64,000 bases of DNA from Gigantopelta aegis (Eukaryota; Mollusca; Gastropoda; Neomphalida; Peltospiridae), in assembly GCF_016097555.1 (NCBI RefSeq), contig NC_054704.1, positions 28,314,207 to 28,378,206 on the forward strand, written 5' to 3'. The position numbers were made by a program, and so were the translations under genes. The notes under the pieces were generated by a model, which worked only from the letters and a program-made list of their open reading frames with translations, did no database searches and was not told where the DNA came from. Below are positions 1 through 11,729 of the stretch, piece by piece (position 1 is the stretch's first letter; the number at the start of each line of letters is the position of its first letter).

Positions 1-204
1 TTTGTCCGGTGGACTAGTAACATTTTTTTGCTTATTTCTATCACTGTATGTATGTGTAGCATATGTATGCAGATATGTGTATTAAAGCTGTTGTTTCCTG
101 TTGCTATAACTAGTTCTTATGTTTGCTTTCTCTTTCTGTTTGAAATGGGAATCTGTCCTCTTAACCAGTGTACTCATACAATGCCTGAAATAAAGATCGT
201 ATTG

Positions 205-236
205 TATTGTATTGCATTGTATTGTATTGTATTGAT
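205..236. repeat. Short (TATTG)n tract
   Basis: Imperfect pentamer repeat (tattg/cattg) of about six units. Simple-sequence DNA with no other signal. Confidence 0.8.
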
Positions 237-264
237 AGGTGATGCTGAACATACAGTATATTAA

Positions 265-647
265 AGGGACATTCCTGAGTTTGCTGCATTGTAAGATGTT
301 TTCGACTAATAAAATATTTTTACGATTAAACTTGCATATTAAATAAATGTTCTTGTTTAGAATATCAGTGTCTGTATATTCAATGTGTTTCTGGTCCGCT
401 TAATATTTGTCATAAGCCCAAAGTGAATTTTGTCTTCAAATAATTTCGTACGTACGAAAAAAAAATATTTTAGGAAATAAAATGAAATTTAACCTAGTAC
501 AAATATTAGAACGATCAAAATCACGTTTAATATACAGCCACTAATATTTTATGCAGAAAAATATATTTGATATGTAATTACAATCGTTAAAAGTCTCTGT
601 TAGTCGATAACATCTTAACAATTGCAGCAAACTCAGGAATGTCCCTT
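265..647. mobile_element. TTAA-flanked inverted-repeat element (MITE-like), full-length copy
   Basis: The ends are inverted copies of AGGGACATTCCTGAGTTTGC over roughly 38 bp, and TTAA lies directly outside each end (261-264 and 648-651). The 380 bp interior has no reading frame of interest and contains the palindrome cgtacgtacg. A second copy, lacking its left end, is at 28715-29020. A TTAA target with an AGGG start is typical of Kolobok- or piggyBac-mobilised non-autonomous elements; which superfamily drives it cannot be told from this sequence. Confidence 0.75.
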
Positions 648-745
648 TTAAAACCGCTCGATATTTATTTTTATTTATGTCTAAAACCGTCATGTCATGT
701 TCCCGAGTCACCAAACTCGTTATCTCGTGTTTATTAGTCAACTCA

Positions 746-1062
746 GCAAGGAAATCACTAATGAGGGTGGTGGTGGTGGTGGTGGTCGAGTGGAGTGGGT
801 GTCAAGGAAATCACTAATGAGGGTGGTGGTGGTGGTCGAGTGGAGTGGGTGTTAAGGAAATAACTAATGAGGGCGGCGGTGGTGGTCGGGTGGAGTGGGT
901 GTCAAGGAAATAACTAATGAGGGTGGTGGTGGTGGTGGTGGTCGAGTGGAGTGGGTGCCAGGAAATAACTAATGAGGGCGGCGGTGGTGGTCGGGTGGAG
1001 TGGGTGTCAAGGAAATAACTAATGAGGGCGGCGGTGGTGGTGGTCGAGTGGAGTGGTTGTCA
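746..1062 (+). repeat. Minisatellite, six units of 50-56 bp
   Basis: Units begin with aggaaat at about 749, 805, 855, 905, 960 and 1010. Each carries a variable (ggt)n or (ggc)n tract and then gtcgagtggagtgggtg. Length variation comes from gain or loss of GGT triplets, so a frame reading KEITNEGGGG..GRVEW stays open across units by chance of period. No flanking coding evidence was found. A run of about 29 G follows at 1160-1189. Confidence 0.85.
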
Positions 1063-1189
1063 GAAAGGTGGGGCCCACTATATTACAGGGTAATACCGTA
1101 TCAGATTTTCGTTTTTGAAAAACCCAGGGGTTCTAAAAATCGCACTCCTCAAAATTCTTACGGGGGGGGGGGGGGGGGGGGGGGGGGGG

Positions 1190-2335
1190 AAATCACACTC
1201 GTCAAAATAACCAGAATTAGAAGCAAGAGACCGAGAGGAATTGCACCCATGAACATGATTAAGTTTGAGGAGTAATAGTTCCTAAATTAAATATCTTAAG
1301 GGTTAATGTTTTGTGTTTTCAAAATAAATATCCTAATTTAACTAATATGATGGTTGTTCTCAAAGATGGAAGGAATGGGTCATTGCAGTCTTATACAAGA
1401 AAAAGAAACACCATGAACACAACATTTGTCGATTTCTTATGTATTATATGCATATCATGTTGCATTAAAATTCCGAATCATGATAATCTGTTAACTATTT
1501 ATGAATAAGGAATTGAAACTGATTTGTTTGTGCTTATTCTGTTTTATTTAAACAAGTACAATAATTTTAGTTTTCATCGCAGAATGATATGATTTCTCCA
1601 TGGACACAAACCTGTGAACTGAATGTAAAAGTGTAACAACCACGTGACACAGGGTTATCACATTTATCATAATATCATAATATACATGTTATGTACCTGC
1701 AAATTCTCTATTTTAAAAAATAATAATAATGTCATAACAGATGTCAACATCTATTGTTTTCTACCCAAATATATCTTACTACAATTTTTATAAATATATA
1801 TTTTTACAAACAGAATTAACTTTGATTATCGGTGTACTGTAGTTAACACGTCATTTATTATACTACTAACTCGAATCATAGCAACCCATAAAAAAACACA
1901 CAAAAAAACCACAAAAACAACAACAAAAAACCCAACCTAATGTAAATTTAATTTTAAAATATACATGCTTTATACTCGGTAAATTCGATTTACTGAGTTG
2001 AAATTAAATCCGTGTAGGTTTGTTTCAGGTGCCCGTCAACTGAGTACATGTACTAGAAATCCGACTCTACCAGGGTCAATGTCCTTGGCTTTAAATCACG
2101 TGGCAATATCGTGAAACAGAAAGTAGAAATATCTGGAATACGTCGCTGTGCTATTAACGAAAACAAAACCTGCTTTACTAAAATTTGTTTTTTGTTGGTG
2201 TACGCGTTTAATGTGATATCAACATGTATAAACATTATACACATCATAGAATTATTGGACAACGCACCTACCGTATTATGTTTTCTTTACGTGATCAAAA
2301 CGACGGCAGTGTAAAATATATTTTGCGACGTTACC
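1190..2335. other. No recognisable gene
   Basis: AT-rich sequence with short A tracts and no exon-like frame, element end or repeat family that I could recognise. Short open frames here are typical of AT-rich noise. Confidence 0.6.
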
Positions 2336-2339
2336 TGCA

Positions 2340-2922
2340 CAATCTAGTTAAAATTAGCTCCACTATTACATGTGGATCTAACACCAGCCAGTTGGAGCTC
2401 ATGTCCACCAATCAAAACCTTACTTGCAGAATCCTGCCAGTGATTTAAAAATAATTTGAAAACATTCCGAATTATCCTGAGGGTATACGACATGTTTCGT
2501 GTGAATTACGAATGCCTTAAAACATGTTTTATTTTATAAAATAAATAATTTGTAATGTAAAACTGAAGACTGATTTAGTTTGGGTTTTTTTATAAATAAA
2601 TAAATAATTTTTAATGTAAAATTGAAGACTGATAACCCACCCCGTACGTATTGGTATGGTTCGCTGTACTGCGGCCACTAAAATAGACTCGCCCGATATT
2701 TTTAGCATTTGTATGCTCCCAAATAACGTTATAAAAGGCGAAGTGTGATTGGTCAATATTTAAATTATTATTTACAGACGCTGGACATTGGGGACTACGC
2801 AGTGTTGTTAGTTTTAAATCACTGGCAGGATTCTGCAAGTAAGGTTTTGATTGGTGGACATGAGCTCCAACTGGCTGGTGTTAGATCCACATGTAATAGT
2901 GGAGCTAATTTTAATTAGATTG
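2340..2922. repeat. Foldback structure with 111 bp near-perfect inverted arms
   Basis: The left arm 2340-2450 and right arm 2812-2922 are reverse complements with about one mismatch. They are separated by roughly 360 bp. The spacer holds a direct duplication of about 32 bp (2541-2573 and 2602-2634, core atgtaaaa.tgaagactgat). No coding frame spans it. This could be a foldback transposon or an inverted duplication; no target-site duplication was recognised. Confidence 0.8.
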
Positions 2923-3039
2923 TTACCTGCATTGCACGAAATTAAACACAACAAAACTGACGAGATCTTAATAATAAGTGAACTCCTAGCTGATTGGCTC
3001 AGTGTACAGATAACCAACCAATCGTGTTTCAATTTATAA

Positions 3040-3455
3040 AAATTAGTTTAAAAAAAACAATACTAAACAAAAAATACAAGCGTGATTTGTTAAATTTAGG
3101 GGCGCGTTATTTCGCGCCCGTCAGATTGAGTTGACGGGGGTTCACGGGCGTTATAGCGCTCGCGCCCGTCAAAAACGAAAGTCTGGGGTAATTCTCCAGC
3201 TCGACAAAAAGGATACATGTAAACTGAACATGGAACATATTTGTAAATATTTTTATTTATTTATTTATATTTTGTTTTGAGGGAGAGGGCAGTGGGCGAA
3301 GGTTCTGCACTCCACGTCGCTCTAGGTACGGCCCTGTTAACTGACAAAATTGCAACTGTGCACATCAATTACTATTCTGCCACATTTATATCGTTTTCCC
3401 ATTAAGAAAAGTATATACAATAAATCTATATAAACATAACCGTCCACTGTTGAAA
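3040..3455. other. No recognisable gene
   Basis: Contains a GC-rich patch near 3100-3180 with repeated gcgcccgtc and a (TTTA)n stretch near 3250. Nothing coding was recognised. Confidence 0.5.
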
Positions 3456-3457
3456 TA

Positions 3458-3694
3458 TGCCAATTGGGCTTTTTCTCGTTCCAGCCAGTGCACCACGACT
3501 GGTATATTAAAGACCGTGGTATGTGCTATCCTGTCTGTGGGATGGTGCAAATAAAAGGTCCCTTGCTACTAATGGAAAAATGTAGCGAGTTTTTTCTCAA
3601 AGACGATATGTCAAAATTACCAAATATTAGATATCCACTAGCCGATGATTAATAAATCGATGTGCTCTAGTTGGGTCGTTAAACAAAAACTTTA
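3458..3694 (+). mobile_element. SINE, family A tail, 5'-truncated
   Basis: Carries the shared SINE core (ccagtgcaccacgactggta, then tgtgggatggtgca) and ends with the family A tail (gatgattaataaat, tgtgctctag, cgttaaacaaaa). The tRNA-derived head is missing. The sense strand is plus. Confidence 0.85.
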
Positions 3695-4164
3695 AGTTTT
3701 TATTTAAAAATATATATATATATATTAGAGGTGTGATGAAAGTCGTTTATCGCATGAACTTACTCGTGGTTAGTAGATGTGATCTGTAACACGAACTTTG
3801 GGGTTGCATTGTACCAAAGAAGAAAGTTCCGTGTCAAAGTGCACCGGAGTAAAAACAGCTGCGGCTCCGATTGGTAGCTATATGTGACATTATACTATTA
3901 TCCACTGCCAACAAATAAAGATATTTTTAGTGTTATACAGTCGTTATATAATATACACAAGAAGTTCAAACTAGTGTACCATACCCACCAAAAGTGGAAT
4001 TGCGATTTTCAGAAAAAGATGTGGGATGCTAATAAAAAACATGAATAAAATCGCTTAAATGACATGTGAATCCCCATTTTCGCGCAGGTAGATTAAATGT
4101 AAGGTGTCACACTTTTTATTGGTGTACTGTCTGGGTGTGTTGCTACGCTGCTAATATCAATTTT

Positions 4165-4393
4165 TTTTTAAACGTAGCTGTACTGGGACCTGTACTGATT
4201 CTGGGTTTCTGGTACTAAATATCAGTGATGGATAGCATGGATGGTGCTGGAAATCCGTTGGAATTTCATCATCAATCATCAGCTAAAATAGCTGCTATAA
4301 TCAGTTTGCCGTAACCTATACATTTCTGATTAAACAATCGGGTAGAATTATATGAATTTAAGAAAGATTTGAATTATAAGGACAATGCAGTTA
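4165..4393 (+). repeat. Dispersed repeat, copy 1 (without LINE insertion)
   Basis: About 225 bp nearly identical to 13846-14062, sharing landmarks such as aaacgtagctgt, actaaatatcagtga and aaacaatcgggta. No coding potential. It acts as the unoccupied reference for the LINE-tail insertion found in the other copy. Confidence 0.85.
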
Positions 4394-4575
4394 CTGTGGT
4401 GCTCACCAGGATATACCCTACACATTGTTATTTCACCTTTAATATACTGATGGAAAGAAATAAGCATGGATGGCGACCAGAAGTTGTCTGGAAATCCTGA
4501 CATTGAGTCTCACTTTAATGACAATGAATCCCATTTACATCAGAGTACTCGGGCTACTCTAACACGGGCGTTCGG

Positions 4576-4691
4576 GTCCTTGTCTGTGGTTATAGGTGTA
4601 TGATTAGTACCAGTCATTTAGCCATAAACAACGGCGTATCGGTGTTCCATCGACTGGTACTAAACATACACCTATAACCGCAGACCAGGAC
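4576..4691. repeat. Imperfect palindrome, 40 bp arms
   Basis: Left arm 4576-4615 and right arm 4652-4691 are imperfect reverse complements (gtggttataggtgta pairing with tacacctataaccgc), with a 36 bp loop. It may be a tiny foldback element; no flanking duplication was recognised. Confidence 0.75.
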
Positions 4692-4699
4692 CGTGATCT

Positions 4700-5454
4700 A
4701 AAAGCGTTGATTCGAAACTTCTAGAACGTTTTAAATCAATGCTACACCTTAAAGTGACAGACCCTAGTTTAAAAAAAACCCCCCCCCCCCCCAAAAAAAA
4801 AAAAAAAACCCCACTAAAGCGTATTTTTCATTATTAGAGCCCTTTTTGATAATTGAAATCAGACGTTGCTGAGATTTTATTGTTTAGATTATTCATTTCC
4901 GTACATCCGGTTTAAAAAAAAAATATTTATTACCCCAGCGGTCCCTCATAAGAGGGAAAATATTTTCCATATTTTCTCAGTGAGAAATATTCTGCATTGG
5001 TCTAACGAACAATACTATTGGACAATTTGACGCTTACAAACCAATGAACTTTGATGGTACTAAATATGACGTCATCACAATTTGGCAAACACAAAATGAC
5101 GTCATTTACTTTAAAGACTTTGCGTTTACGGCTCTCTGTTTTTGGTGTTAAATTTATAACAAAATGTCATTTTAATGCAATTCATTATAGATTTTGTAGC
5201 AGAATAAAAAGAAATTTAGTTTTTAAAAATTATCTATGAACGTGATTAAATTACAAAGCTATAGCAATTATCAGAACAGTGCGTAAAGTGCTTTACATCG
5301 TTTCTATACAGGTTGGCCTTCGTGTATGTGCGTCAAAAATAAAGACGTCTAGAGAAAAATAGCTGAGGTAATAAATAGAATAACAAACTCTGTACCAGTT
5401 ATTATCAAATTTATGTCCCGAGTGAAATAATTTTCATTTGTCACGAGCTTTATT

Positions 5455-5458
<4 letters not shown>
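4700..5458. other. No recognisable gene
   Basis: AT-rich intergenic DNA with an adjacent C-run and A-run at about 4778-4808. No exon or element was recognised. Confidence 0.55.

Positions 5459-5545
<87 letters not shown>
5459..5545. repeat. (TA)n microsatellite
   Basis: About 43 uninterrupted TA dinucleotides followed by a short (CA)n. It produces spurious I/Y-rich open frames. Confidence 0.97.
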
Positions 5546-5552
<7 letters not shown>

Positions 5553-5857
5553 TGCACTTCACATTTAATCTAATTGCACGAAAAAGGGGCTCACATATCA
5601 TTTAAGAGATTTCATGAATGTTTTCATTACAGCAGTTTTTAATTTGTAAATATTTGACGGAGAACAAGGATCACTGGCGTAGGAAGCGGGGGTAGAGCAA
5701 GGGGGCATGTGCTCCCCCACTTTTCAGATATTTTACTTTATATTTGCTTCATAATAGTGTAAAAGTGTGTAAATATAAAAGTGTGCCCCCCCGCCCCCCT
5801 CCCTTTTTAGCACCTTCCTACGCTCGTGAGGATACTTCTTTGGTTCAATGTAACCTT

Positions 5858-6117
5858 TATCGGCTATTGGATATCAAACATTTGGTAATTTTGACAAATA
5901 GTCTTAGAGAGGAAACCCGCTACATGTTTCCATTATTAGCAAGGTATGTTTTATATGCATGATCCCAGACAAGATAGCACATACCACGGCCTTTGATATA
6001 CCAGTCGTGGTGCACTGGCTGGAGCGAGAAATAGCCGGATGGGCCCATCGACGAGAATCGATCCCAAACCGATCGCGCATCAAGCGAGCGTTTTACCACT
6101 GGGCTACGTCCCGCCCC
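5858..6117 (-). mobile_element. SINE, family A, with complete tRNA-like head
   Basis: Read on minus, the head begins ggggcgggacgtagcccag, with an A-box-like tggtaaaacgctcgc and B-box-like ggtttgggatcgat. The shared SINE core and a partial family A tail follow. These are internal RNA polymerase III promoter motifs of a tRNA-derived SINE. Confidence 0.88.
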
Positions 6118-6651
6118 GTAGAGTAAATGTGAGGTGTCACACTTTTTATTGGTGTACTGCCTGGGTCTGTTAATACGGTGCACTGTTTATATCAGTTTTA
6201 TTACAAGACGTTCACTTTATCGGCAATAGGAATTGATTTGCTACATTGGAACCTTATTGTAAAAATATTTATAAATAGACCAAAAGTAGGAAATAACCGG
6301 AAGGCTAATTTTAGCCATTTCGCGTCATGTGACTCCATTTCGACGAATAGATTGTGCTGTTACGCAACGATCGTCTCGTATCTAATACGCTATCATTTTA
6401 CATTTACAGTTTACCTTTATCACCCAAGGAAGAGTACCTTTCTACTTGGCTTAAAATAATCTTCTCCGATTTCCTCGCAGTTGGGCAGTCTTTCTCAAGT
6501 GGTAAGTATTAATATCTGTTTCCACAGGTAATCTACTCTTCTATGAATGCACGTTTTGAACTGTACATCTTTCAAGTGTTTCTTCTAGAATGTTTTAAAC
6601 CTCAAGGCTCAAGGAAAGTCGACCGCTATCAAAACCCCCCCCCACCACCCC

Positions 6652-6683
<32 letters not shown>

Positions 6684-6849
6684 AAAAAAAAACCCAACCC
6701 AACAAACCAACAACATTATTATATGGGCAAAATGCGCTAACCTGAGACCTTTTTACCATATGTTTCCATCATTCTAGTATCAAAATTAATTGTAATCCAT
6801 ATAAAAATGCATAGTGTTTGCAATCCTATATAGCTGTTTGTCAGTAATG
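6118..6849. other. No gene; repeat fragment and poly-C tract
   Basis: 6120-6175 resembles 4098-4150 (ggtgtcacactttttattgg). A C-rich tract of about 36 bp lies at 6637-6672. From 6723 on, the sequence matches 35160-35360 (see the 6723-7245 entry). No coding evidence. Confidence 0.55.
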
Positions 6850-7245
6850 AAGGAAGGAAATATTTTATTTAACGACGCAATTACCACATTTTATTTTCGG
6901 TTATATGGCGTCATACATATGGTTAAGGACCACACATATATTGAGAGAGGAAACCCGCTGTCGCCACTTCATGGGTTACTCTTTTTCGATTAACAGCAAG
7001 GGATCTTTTATATGCACCATCCCACAGACAGGATATTACATACCACGGCCTTTGTTACACCAGTTGTGGAACACTGCCAGGAACGAAAAATAGCCCAATG
7101 GGTCCACCGACGGGGATCGATCCTAGAGCGACCGCGCATCAAGCGAACGCTTTACCACTGGGCTACGTCCCGCCCTTGTCAATAATGCTAATATGATTAA
7201 ATGTTGTTATCCAGATTTGGGCATTTTCGTTTAATTCGGGCAAAA
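6723..7245 (+). repeat. Dispersed repeat interrupted by a SINE
   Basis: 6723-6849 plus 7176-7245 together match 35160-35360 (shared gggcaaaatg.gctaacctga, attgtaatccat and cgtttaattc). The 35 kb copy lacks the SINE, so it shows the pre-insertion site. Confidence 0.8.
6850..7175 (-). mobile_element. SINE, family A head with family B tail, with target-site duplication
   Basis: Full-length SINE on minus: tRNA-like head (…acgtagcccagtggtaaagc), shared core, and family B tail (cgccatataaccg, then cgtcgttaaataaa). It is flanked by ttgtcagtaatg (6838-6849) and ttgtcaataatg (7176-7187), a 12 bp target-site duplication with one mismatch. Confidence 0.93.
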
Positions 7246-7493
7246 CCCATTGGGCCATTTCTCGCTCCAGCCAGTACAACACGACTGGTATATCAAAGAC
7301 AGTGGTATGCGTTATCCTGTCTGTGGGATGGTGCATATAAAAGATCCCTTGCTGCTAATCGAAAAGAGTAGTTCATGAAGTGGCGACAGCGGGTTTCCTC
7401 TCTATATCTGTGTGGTCCTTAATGATATGTCTGACGCCATATAACCGTAAATAAAATGTGTTGAGTGTGTCGTTAAATAAAACATTTCCTTCC
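7246..7493 (+). mobile_element. SINE, family B tail, 5'-truncated
   Basis: Starts inside the core (cccattgggccatttctcgc) and ends with the family B tail at tttccttcc. It lies only 70 bp from the oppositely oriented SINE at 6850-7175. Confidence 0.9.
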
Positions 7494-7572
7494 AACAAAA
7501 ATGAGAGCCCGTACGCCAATGAGCGCTATGCTGAATCAATATATACTGGTAAACATAACATCATAGCGCTCA

Positions 7573-7826
7573 GGGCCCAATTTCACAAAACATCGTAAGC
7601 CTAGTTTTGCACGTAAACGTAAATCTACGACTAAACCACAATTCTTATTACCATTATAGTTCAACAAATATAGTTAGAAGAACACGTATTTCATTTTCTT
7701 TTGTCTTTAAAATACTCCAGCTTCCGTAGTGATGTAATTTTCTGCGTGCCAAACACGTGCAAACGCACGAACGATATAACTGCTAGTGACAGACGTACAC
7801 TTATGATGTTTAGTGAAATGGGGCAC
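7573..7826. mobile_element. GGGCCC-type MITE, copy 1
   Basis: Begins gggcccaatttcacaaaaca and ends with the inverted form (tagtgaaatggggc). The internal subterminal motifs cacgtaaacgtaaatctacg and gacagacgtac are also inverted. About 65-70% similar along its length to 29033-29297. Non-coding and non-autonomous. Confidence 0.8.
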
Positions 7827-8076
7827 TGGACTCGTACTATCTTGGACGGGCGGAATCTGCTATAGTCGGTAGAGCGCTTACCTGAGATTCTAGCGTTGTA
7901 GGATAACCTTTTTGTACGTTGATGGGACGGACTATAGCTCTCTTATCGTCAGAGTACTTGGGCTAGTGACCCTGATGTAAGGAGGACACTTGCGTTGGCT
8001 TATAGTATAATACTGGGAAATCCCGCCGGTCTAAAGAGAATACTATACTCATGCAGCTGGGGACTTTTTGCATGCA

Positions 8077-8292
8077 GCCAGCGCTGCACAACTGGTGTAA
8101 CAAAGGCCGTGGTATATACTATCCTGTCTGTGGGATGGTGCATATAAAAAAATCCCTTGCTGCTAATCAAAAAGAGTAGCCCATGAAGTGGCGACAGCGG
8201 TTTTCCTCTCTCAATATCTGTATGGTCCTGACGCCATATAACCGTAAATAAAATGTGTTGAGTGCGTCGTTAAATAAAACATTTCTTTCCTT
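8077..8292 (+). mobile_element. SINE, family B tail, 5'-truncated, with target-site duplication
   Basis: The shared core and family B tail are flanked by a perfect 13 bp duplication, ctttttgcatgca, at 8064-8076 and 8293-8305. Confidence 0.93.
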
Positions 8293-8305
8293 CTTTTTGC
8301 ATGCA

Positions 8306-8811
8306 TGAGAAGTCCCTTAAATCACCTTCCATATTTAGTGAGGAGCCCGACCGTCCCTTCAGTTTTGGTGCCGACTCTTTTTTCTTTTTTTTAACCAGTT
8401 TTATTTAATAATCCATTAAAACCAATACTAATTTTTGTCGACTTTAGAAACAACTGCAGAGAGATGCCACGAGATCTGTCAGTCCGAGATCTCGTTACCA
8501 GAAGACCCGGATCTCGTTACCAGAAGACCCGGAACACTTCGTGCGATTTTACCTATAATCTTTAAGCTTCCGAGAAGTTCGAATGAAAACCATCCGATAT
8601 TGAGAGCCATTTGGCTGATTCACAAGTTCCGAGTAGTTCCGAGTGAATCCGAGAACACGTTGCGCTGTAAGCCAATGGCGTCTTCCAGTTCCATTTACAA
8701 AGTAGAATTTTAAAAATGTGCGCATTCAAAACAGGTTCTGTTATTTAAGTCCATTTCAAATAAAACGACATTCACTAAATTATTTTCATACATTCACCCT
8801 CCCGATTTTAG
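8306..8811. other. No gene; local direct duplication
   Basis: Contains an 18-19 bp tandem duplication near 8490-8530 (gatctcgttaccagaaga twice). The open frame there looks like chance. Confidence 0.5.
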
Positions 8812-9028
8812 ATTTCAAGCCAGCTGTAAAGCAGAAGTAACTGATGACGATATCGCTGTGGATGATTCGAACGTCACTGTTGGCCAGCTGGCCGAGCGTT
8901 TCTGTATTAAATACATAAAATTTTCTTCTACAACTGATGAACACCATGCTATACCTCCAGTCACCCATGCCAAAAATGCGTTTGATATCCTTATGAGGAT
9001 AATTAGGAGATCGTTGTTTTACTTTTAA
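8812..9028 (+). CDS. Orphan coding exon, unknown protein with NAFDILM motif
   Basis: A clear exon-like frame follows an acceptor (gattttag, AG at 8810-8811). One leading base completes a codon, and 71 codons then run from TTT at 8813 to TAA at 9026-9028. The peptide begins FQASCKAEVTDDDIAV, contains VTVGQLAERFCIKYIKF near the middle and THAKNAFDILM near the end. It has low-complexity-free composition unlike the surrounding noise. I recall NAFD-x-LM motifs from multi-copy invertebrate proteins, but no function can be given. No partner exon was recognised on either side and no good donor interrupts it, so it is either a last exon or a stranded gene fragment. The opposite strand is also open but looks less protein-like. 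Confidence 0.5.
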
Positions 9029-10924
9029 CCTTTTTTGTTAACTTTTTTATTGACATTTATTCATGAGCGCATACCAAGCTTTGTCAGAACTGATTATCGG
9101 GAGCCAGGAACACTGAGATTAGTAGAATATAATATTGTGAAATGTATACACCTATTATATACCTGTATTCCCATAATCACCTCCACTGATTCATTCAAAT
9201 TTTACATTTTAATTACCTTTGTCAGATTTGATATTAAACTTTTTTTTCCAGTGAACAAAGTTATTTTAGTGTCATCGTAGTTTATAACCTTACAGTGTAG
9301 TATTAGACTTGGGTGGTGTTTACATTACCGATTGTGTTTGGACTAGGTTTGGACATAGGGTTTTTTGTCTAGAAAATAATTAATCATTCTGATTAGAGTA
9401 TGTTTTGTCATTTGCACTGAGCACAAAGAAAAGAGCTTTTAAAATATTAATCTGGAATACTATTCAGCAAATATTAGCTAGAAAATGGAGGGGGGGGGGG
9501 GGAAGGGGGGATTTAAAAACAAAACGTTTTCCCTACCTACCTACCCTAATTTCTTTTGTAACAGGAACCAAACTTTATTTTTACTTGGCCTTATGTACAA
9601 AATTAACATGATGAAAAACTGACCAAACATTAGGGGTAGGGGAAATTACCTTTCATGATTAACATAAAAACGAAGAAAGAATATAATCATAATTTAAACT
9701 TGCTTTGGGTCAAACCATATATTGACTGGACTAAGTAGGGGCCACCTAAATGGGGGGGGGGGGGGGGGGGGGGGTATCGGCGCCGGCAGGGTAACATGAG
9801 TTTACGTGGGAAGACTTAGTCATTATGGTGTGGGGATCATGAAACCTGATGACACGTTCAAAGCTGTGTGCGTTTCGCATGGCAGCCATTTTCCAAGACG
9901 ACGAGAAATATGAAAAACATGCTTCCAGACCAATTAGATGTATTCTGAACCACTTTTAATGATGATTTCACAAAAAATAAGCACTCATCACTGTATTCTT
10001 GACATACTGATATCATACTAACAATGCTAGGCTGTATACGGATCTCACTGAAATGTGCGATTTAGAAAATTAAACAATTCTTCAATATAATTTGAAAATA
10101 ATGGGTTCACTTGAAACGTGTTTCAGAGTGATCTGGTAGGGTTCAAACTAAGTGGCCGTAATAATACAGAATCTGGTATATTATACAAGCTAAATTCAGT
10201 CATGATGTTTTCTGAGACTGTTCTAAACATTTATGAATCCATATTTGATACCTGACAATGGTTACAGCTTGTCTCCCCCCCCCCCCCCCCTCCCGGCAAC
10301 TCAATTCTGCTTAAAACGTTCTCAGTTCAGATACTGGTTTTCGCTTCTTTTCGGAAGTCGGCATCCATTGAGGCAGACTTTGCTTATACCCAAATGTTCA
10401 TGGAGAATGGATTTCACTAAGCAATAATTAGGCCACACAATGTCAACAATGTGTCACACTGTCACACTTCGATCCTCCATCACAATTAGTTTTACATTCT
10501 TAATGTTATCCCGGGTCTTCGATGTCCAAGGTCTGTTAGACTAGTCGCCTTCAACCGATTTCCTGCAACAAAATATTGATTATGGAAGATACACGTTGAT
10601 ACACGTTGATCATTGAATCTCTGAAGGCTTAATTGTTTTCGAATGTTAAAATAGTTAATGACAGCACTGTGCTTCATTTTGATGTTTTCAGTCCACTAGG
10701 ATGTAAAGCAGTAAATAGGAAACCTAAAATATACAGGTTTTAGACTTAAATTACACTTTTTATACAACTATAGGATTAACCATTGATACCTTTTGATTAT
10801 ATTCATGTAATATACTAGTCATATCAGACCAATAGGAACCGTACTCCGCCCACCACTTCCAACATGAAAATATACGGGGTTTTTTCTGTCCTACCTTATA
10901 TAAAGATAAAACTATGTCTTGTGC

Positions 10925-10956
<32 letters not shown>

Positions 10957-11280
10957 TGAGACAACTAGAGATTTGCCCACCCTCAAAATATTGGTCCTAC
11001 GAGCCTGTATACAGGGCAAAGTGATCCAAAGTATTGTCATGTTCACTGGGAAAGACAGCACATCGCTAATTTTACATTTAATACCTATTCAATATCTGTT
11101 TCCTTTGTGTACTCATAAAAACAACCCAAGGCCCTAGCATATTCACATCACTTATATTATTCAAACTGAAGGAACAATTACAGTGAATATTCGTGCGACA
11201 ATCAGTTATAAAGTTTCTTAATCGATCACCATATCGGTAAATCCCAACTTGAGGTATCGAAGATGTCCACGTACGCGTAG
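9029..11280. other. No recognisable gene
   Basis: Intergenic DNA with long homopolymer G or C runs at about 9489-9501, 9752-9774, 10275-10290 and 10924-10940 (the last followed by (CA)n). Short open frames show no family resemblance. Confidence 0.55.
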
Positions 11281-11284
11281 TGGT

Positions 11285-11720
11285 AGTATAGCACCCTGTA
11301 AGTAGTACATGCACTAAACCTAGTAACTTCCGGATTGGTCAAAGTTCGAGGTGCACCCAAATTTTGATAGAGAAGTGAACACCACAAGTCCTGTGCTTGG
11401 TGATAATTGTGAGTGTGTTGGTTGTAAAAACAATTGTTTCATGTGGGCAAAAAATGTATGCAATTTTATTTCATCTATGACTACTGTAATAAGTAGCCTT
11501 GTGCTTGAAACATGTATGGGTACCGGTAAAAAAGTACTCAAATCGTGTGCAGAACTAGGGTAGTCATAGACGCTACCCGATATCTCTGAAATGAGCAGCT
11601 TGGCACCCATGTGTTTCTGTTATGTCGATTAACACGCTGTAGATGGGAGTTTTAGGCACATATGTTTCTATTGTCGTCTATGGGATTTTATTTTGTAGTA
11701 TAACCCTGTAAGGGGTTGGT
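11285..11720 (+). repeat. Dispersed repeat R, copy 1
   Basis: About 430 bp shared with 33893-34352 (inverted) and 46855-47335 (same strand). Landmarks are gtcaaagttcgaggtgcacc, tgtatgcaattttatttcat, gtgcttgaaaca and tctatgggattt. It lies next to 11730-12860, itself a repeat of 35360-36600. Confidence 0.85.
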
Positions 11721-11729
11721 TGCAGAGTC

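Noticed and set aside
5858..6117. tRNA gene
   Set aside because: The tRNA-like A and B boxes belong to a SINE head; no cloverleaf or acceptor end was seen. The same applies to the other SINE heads.
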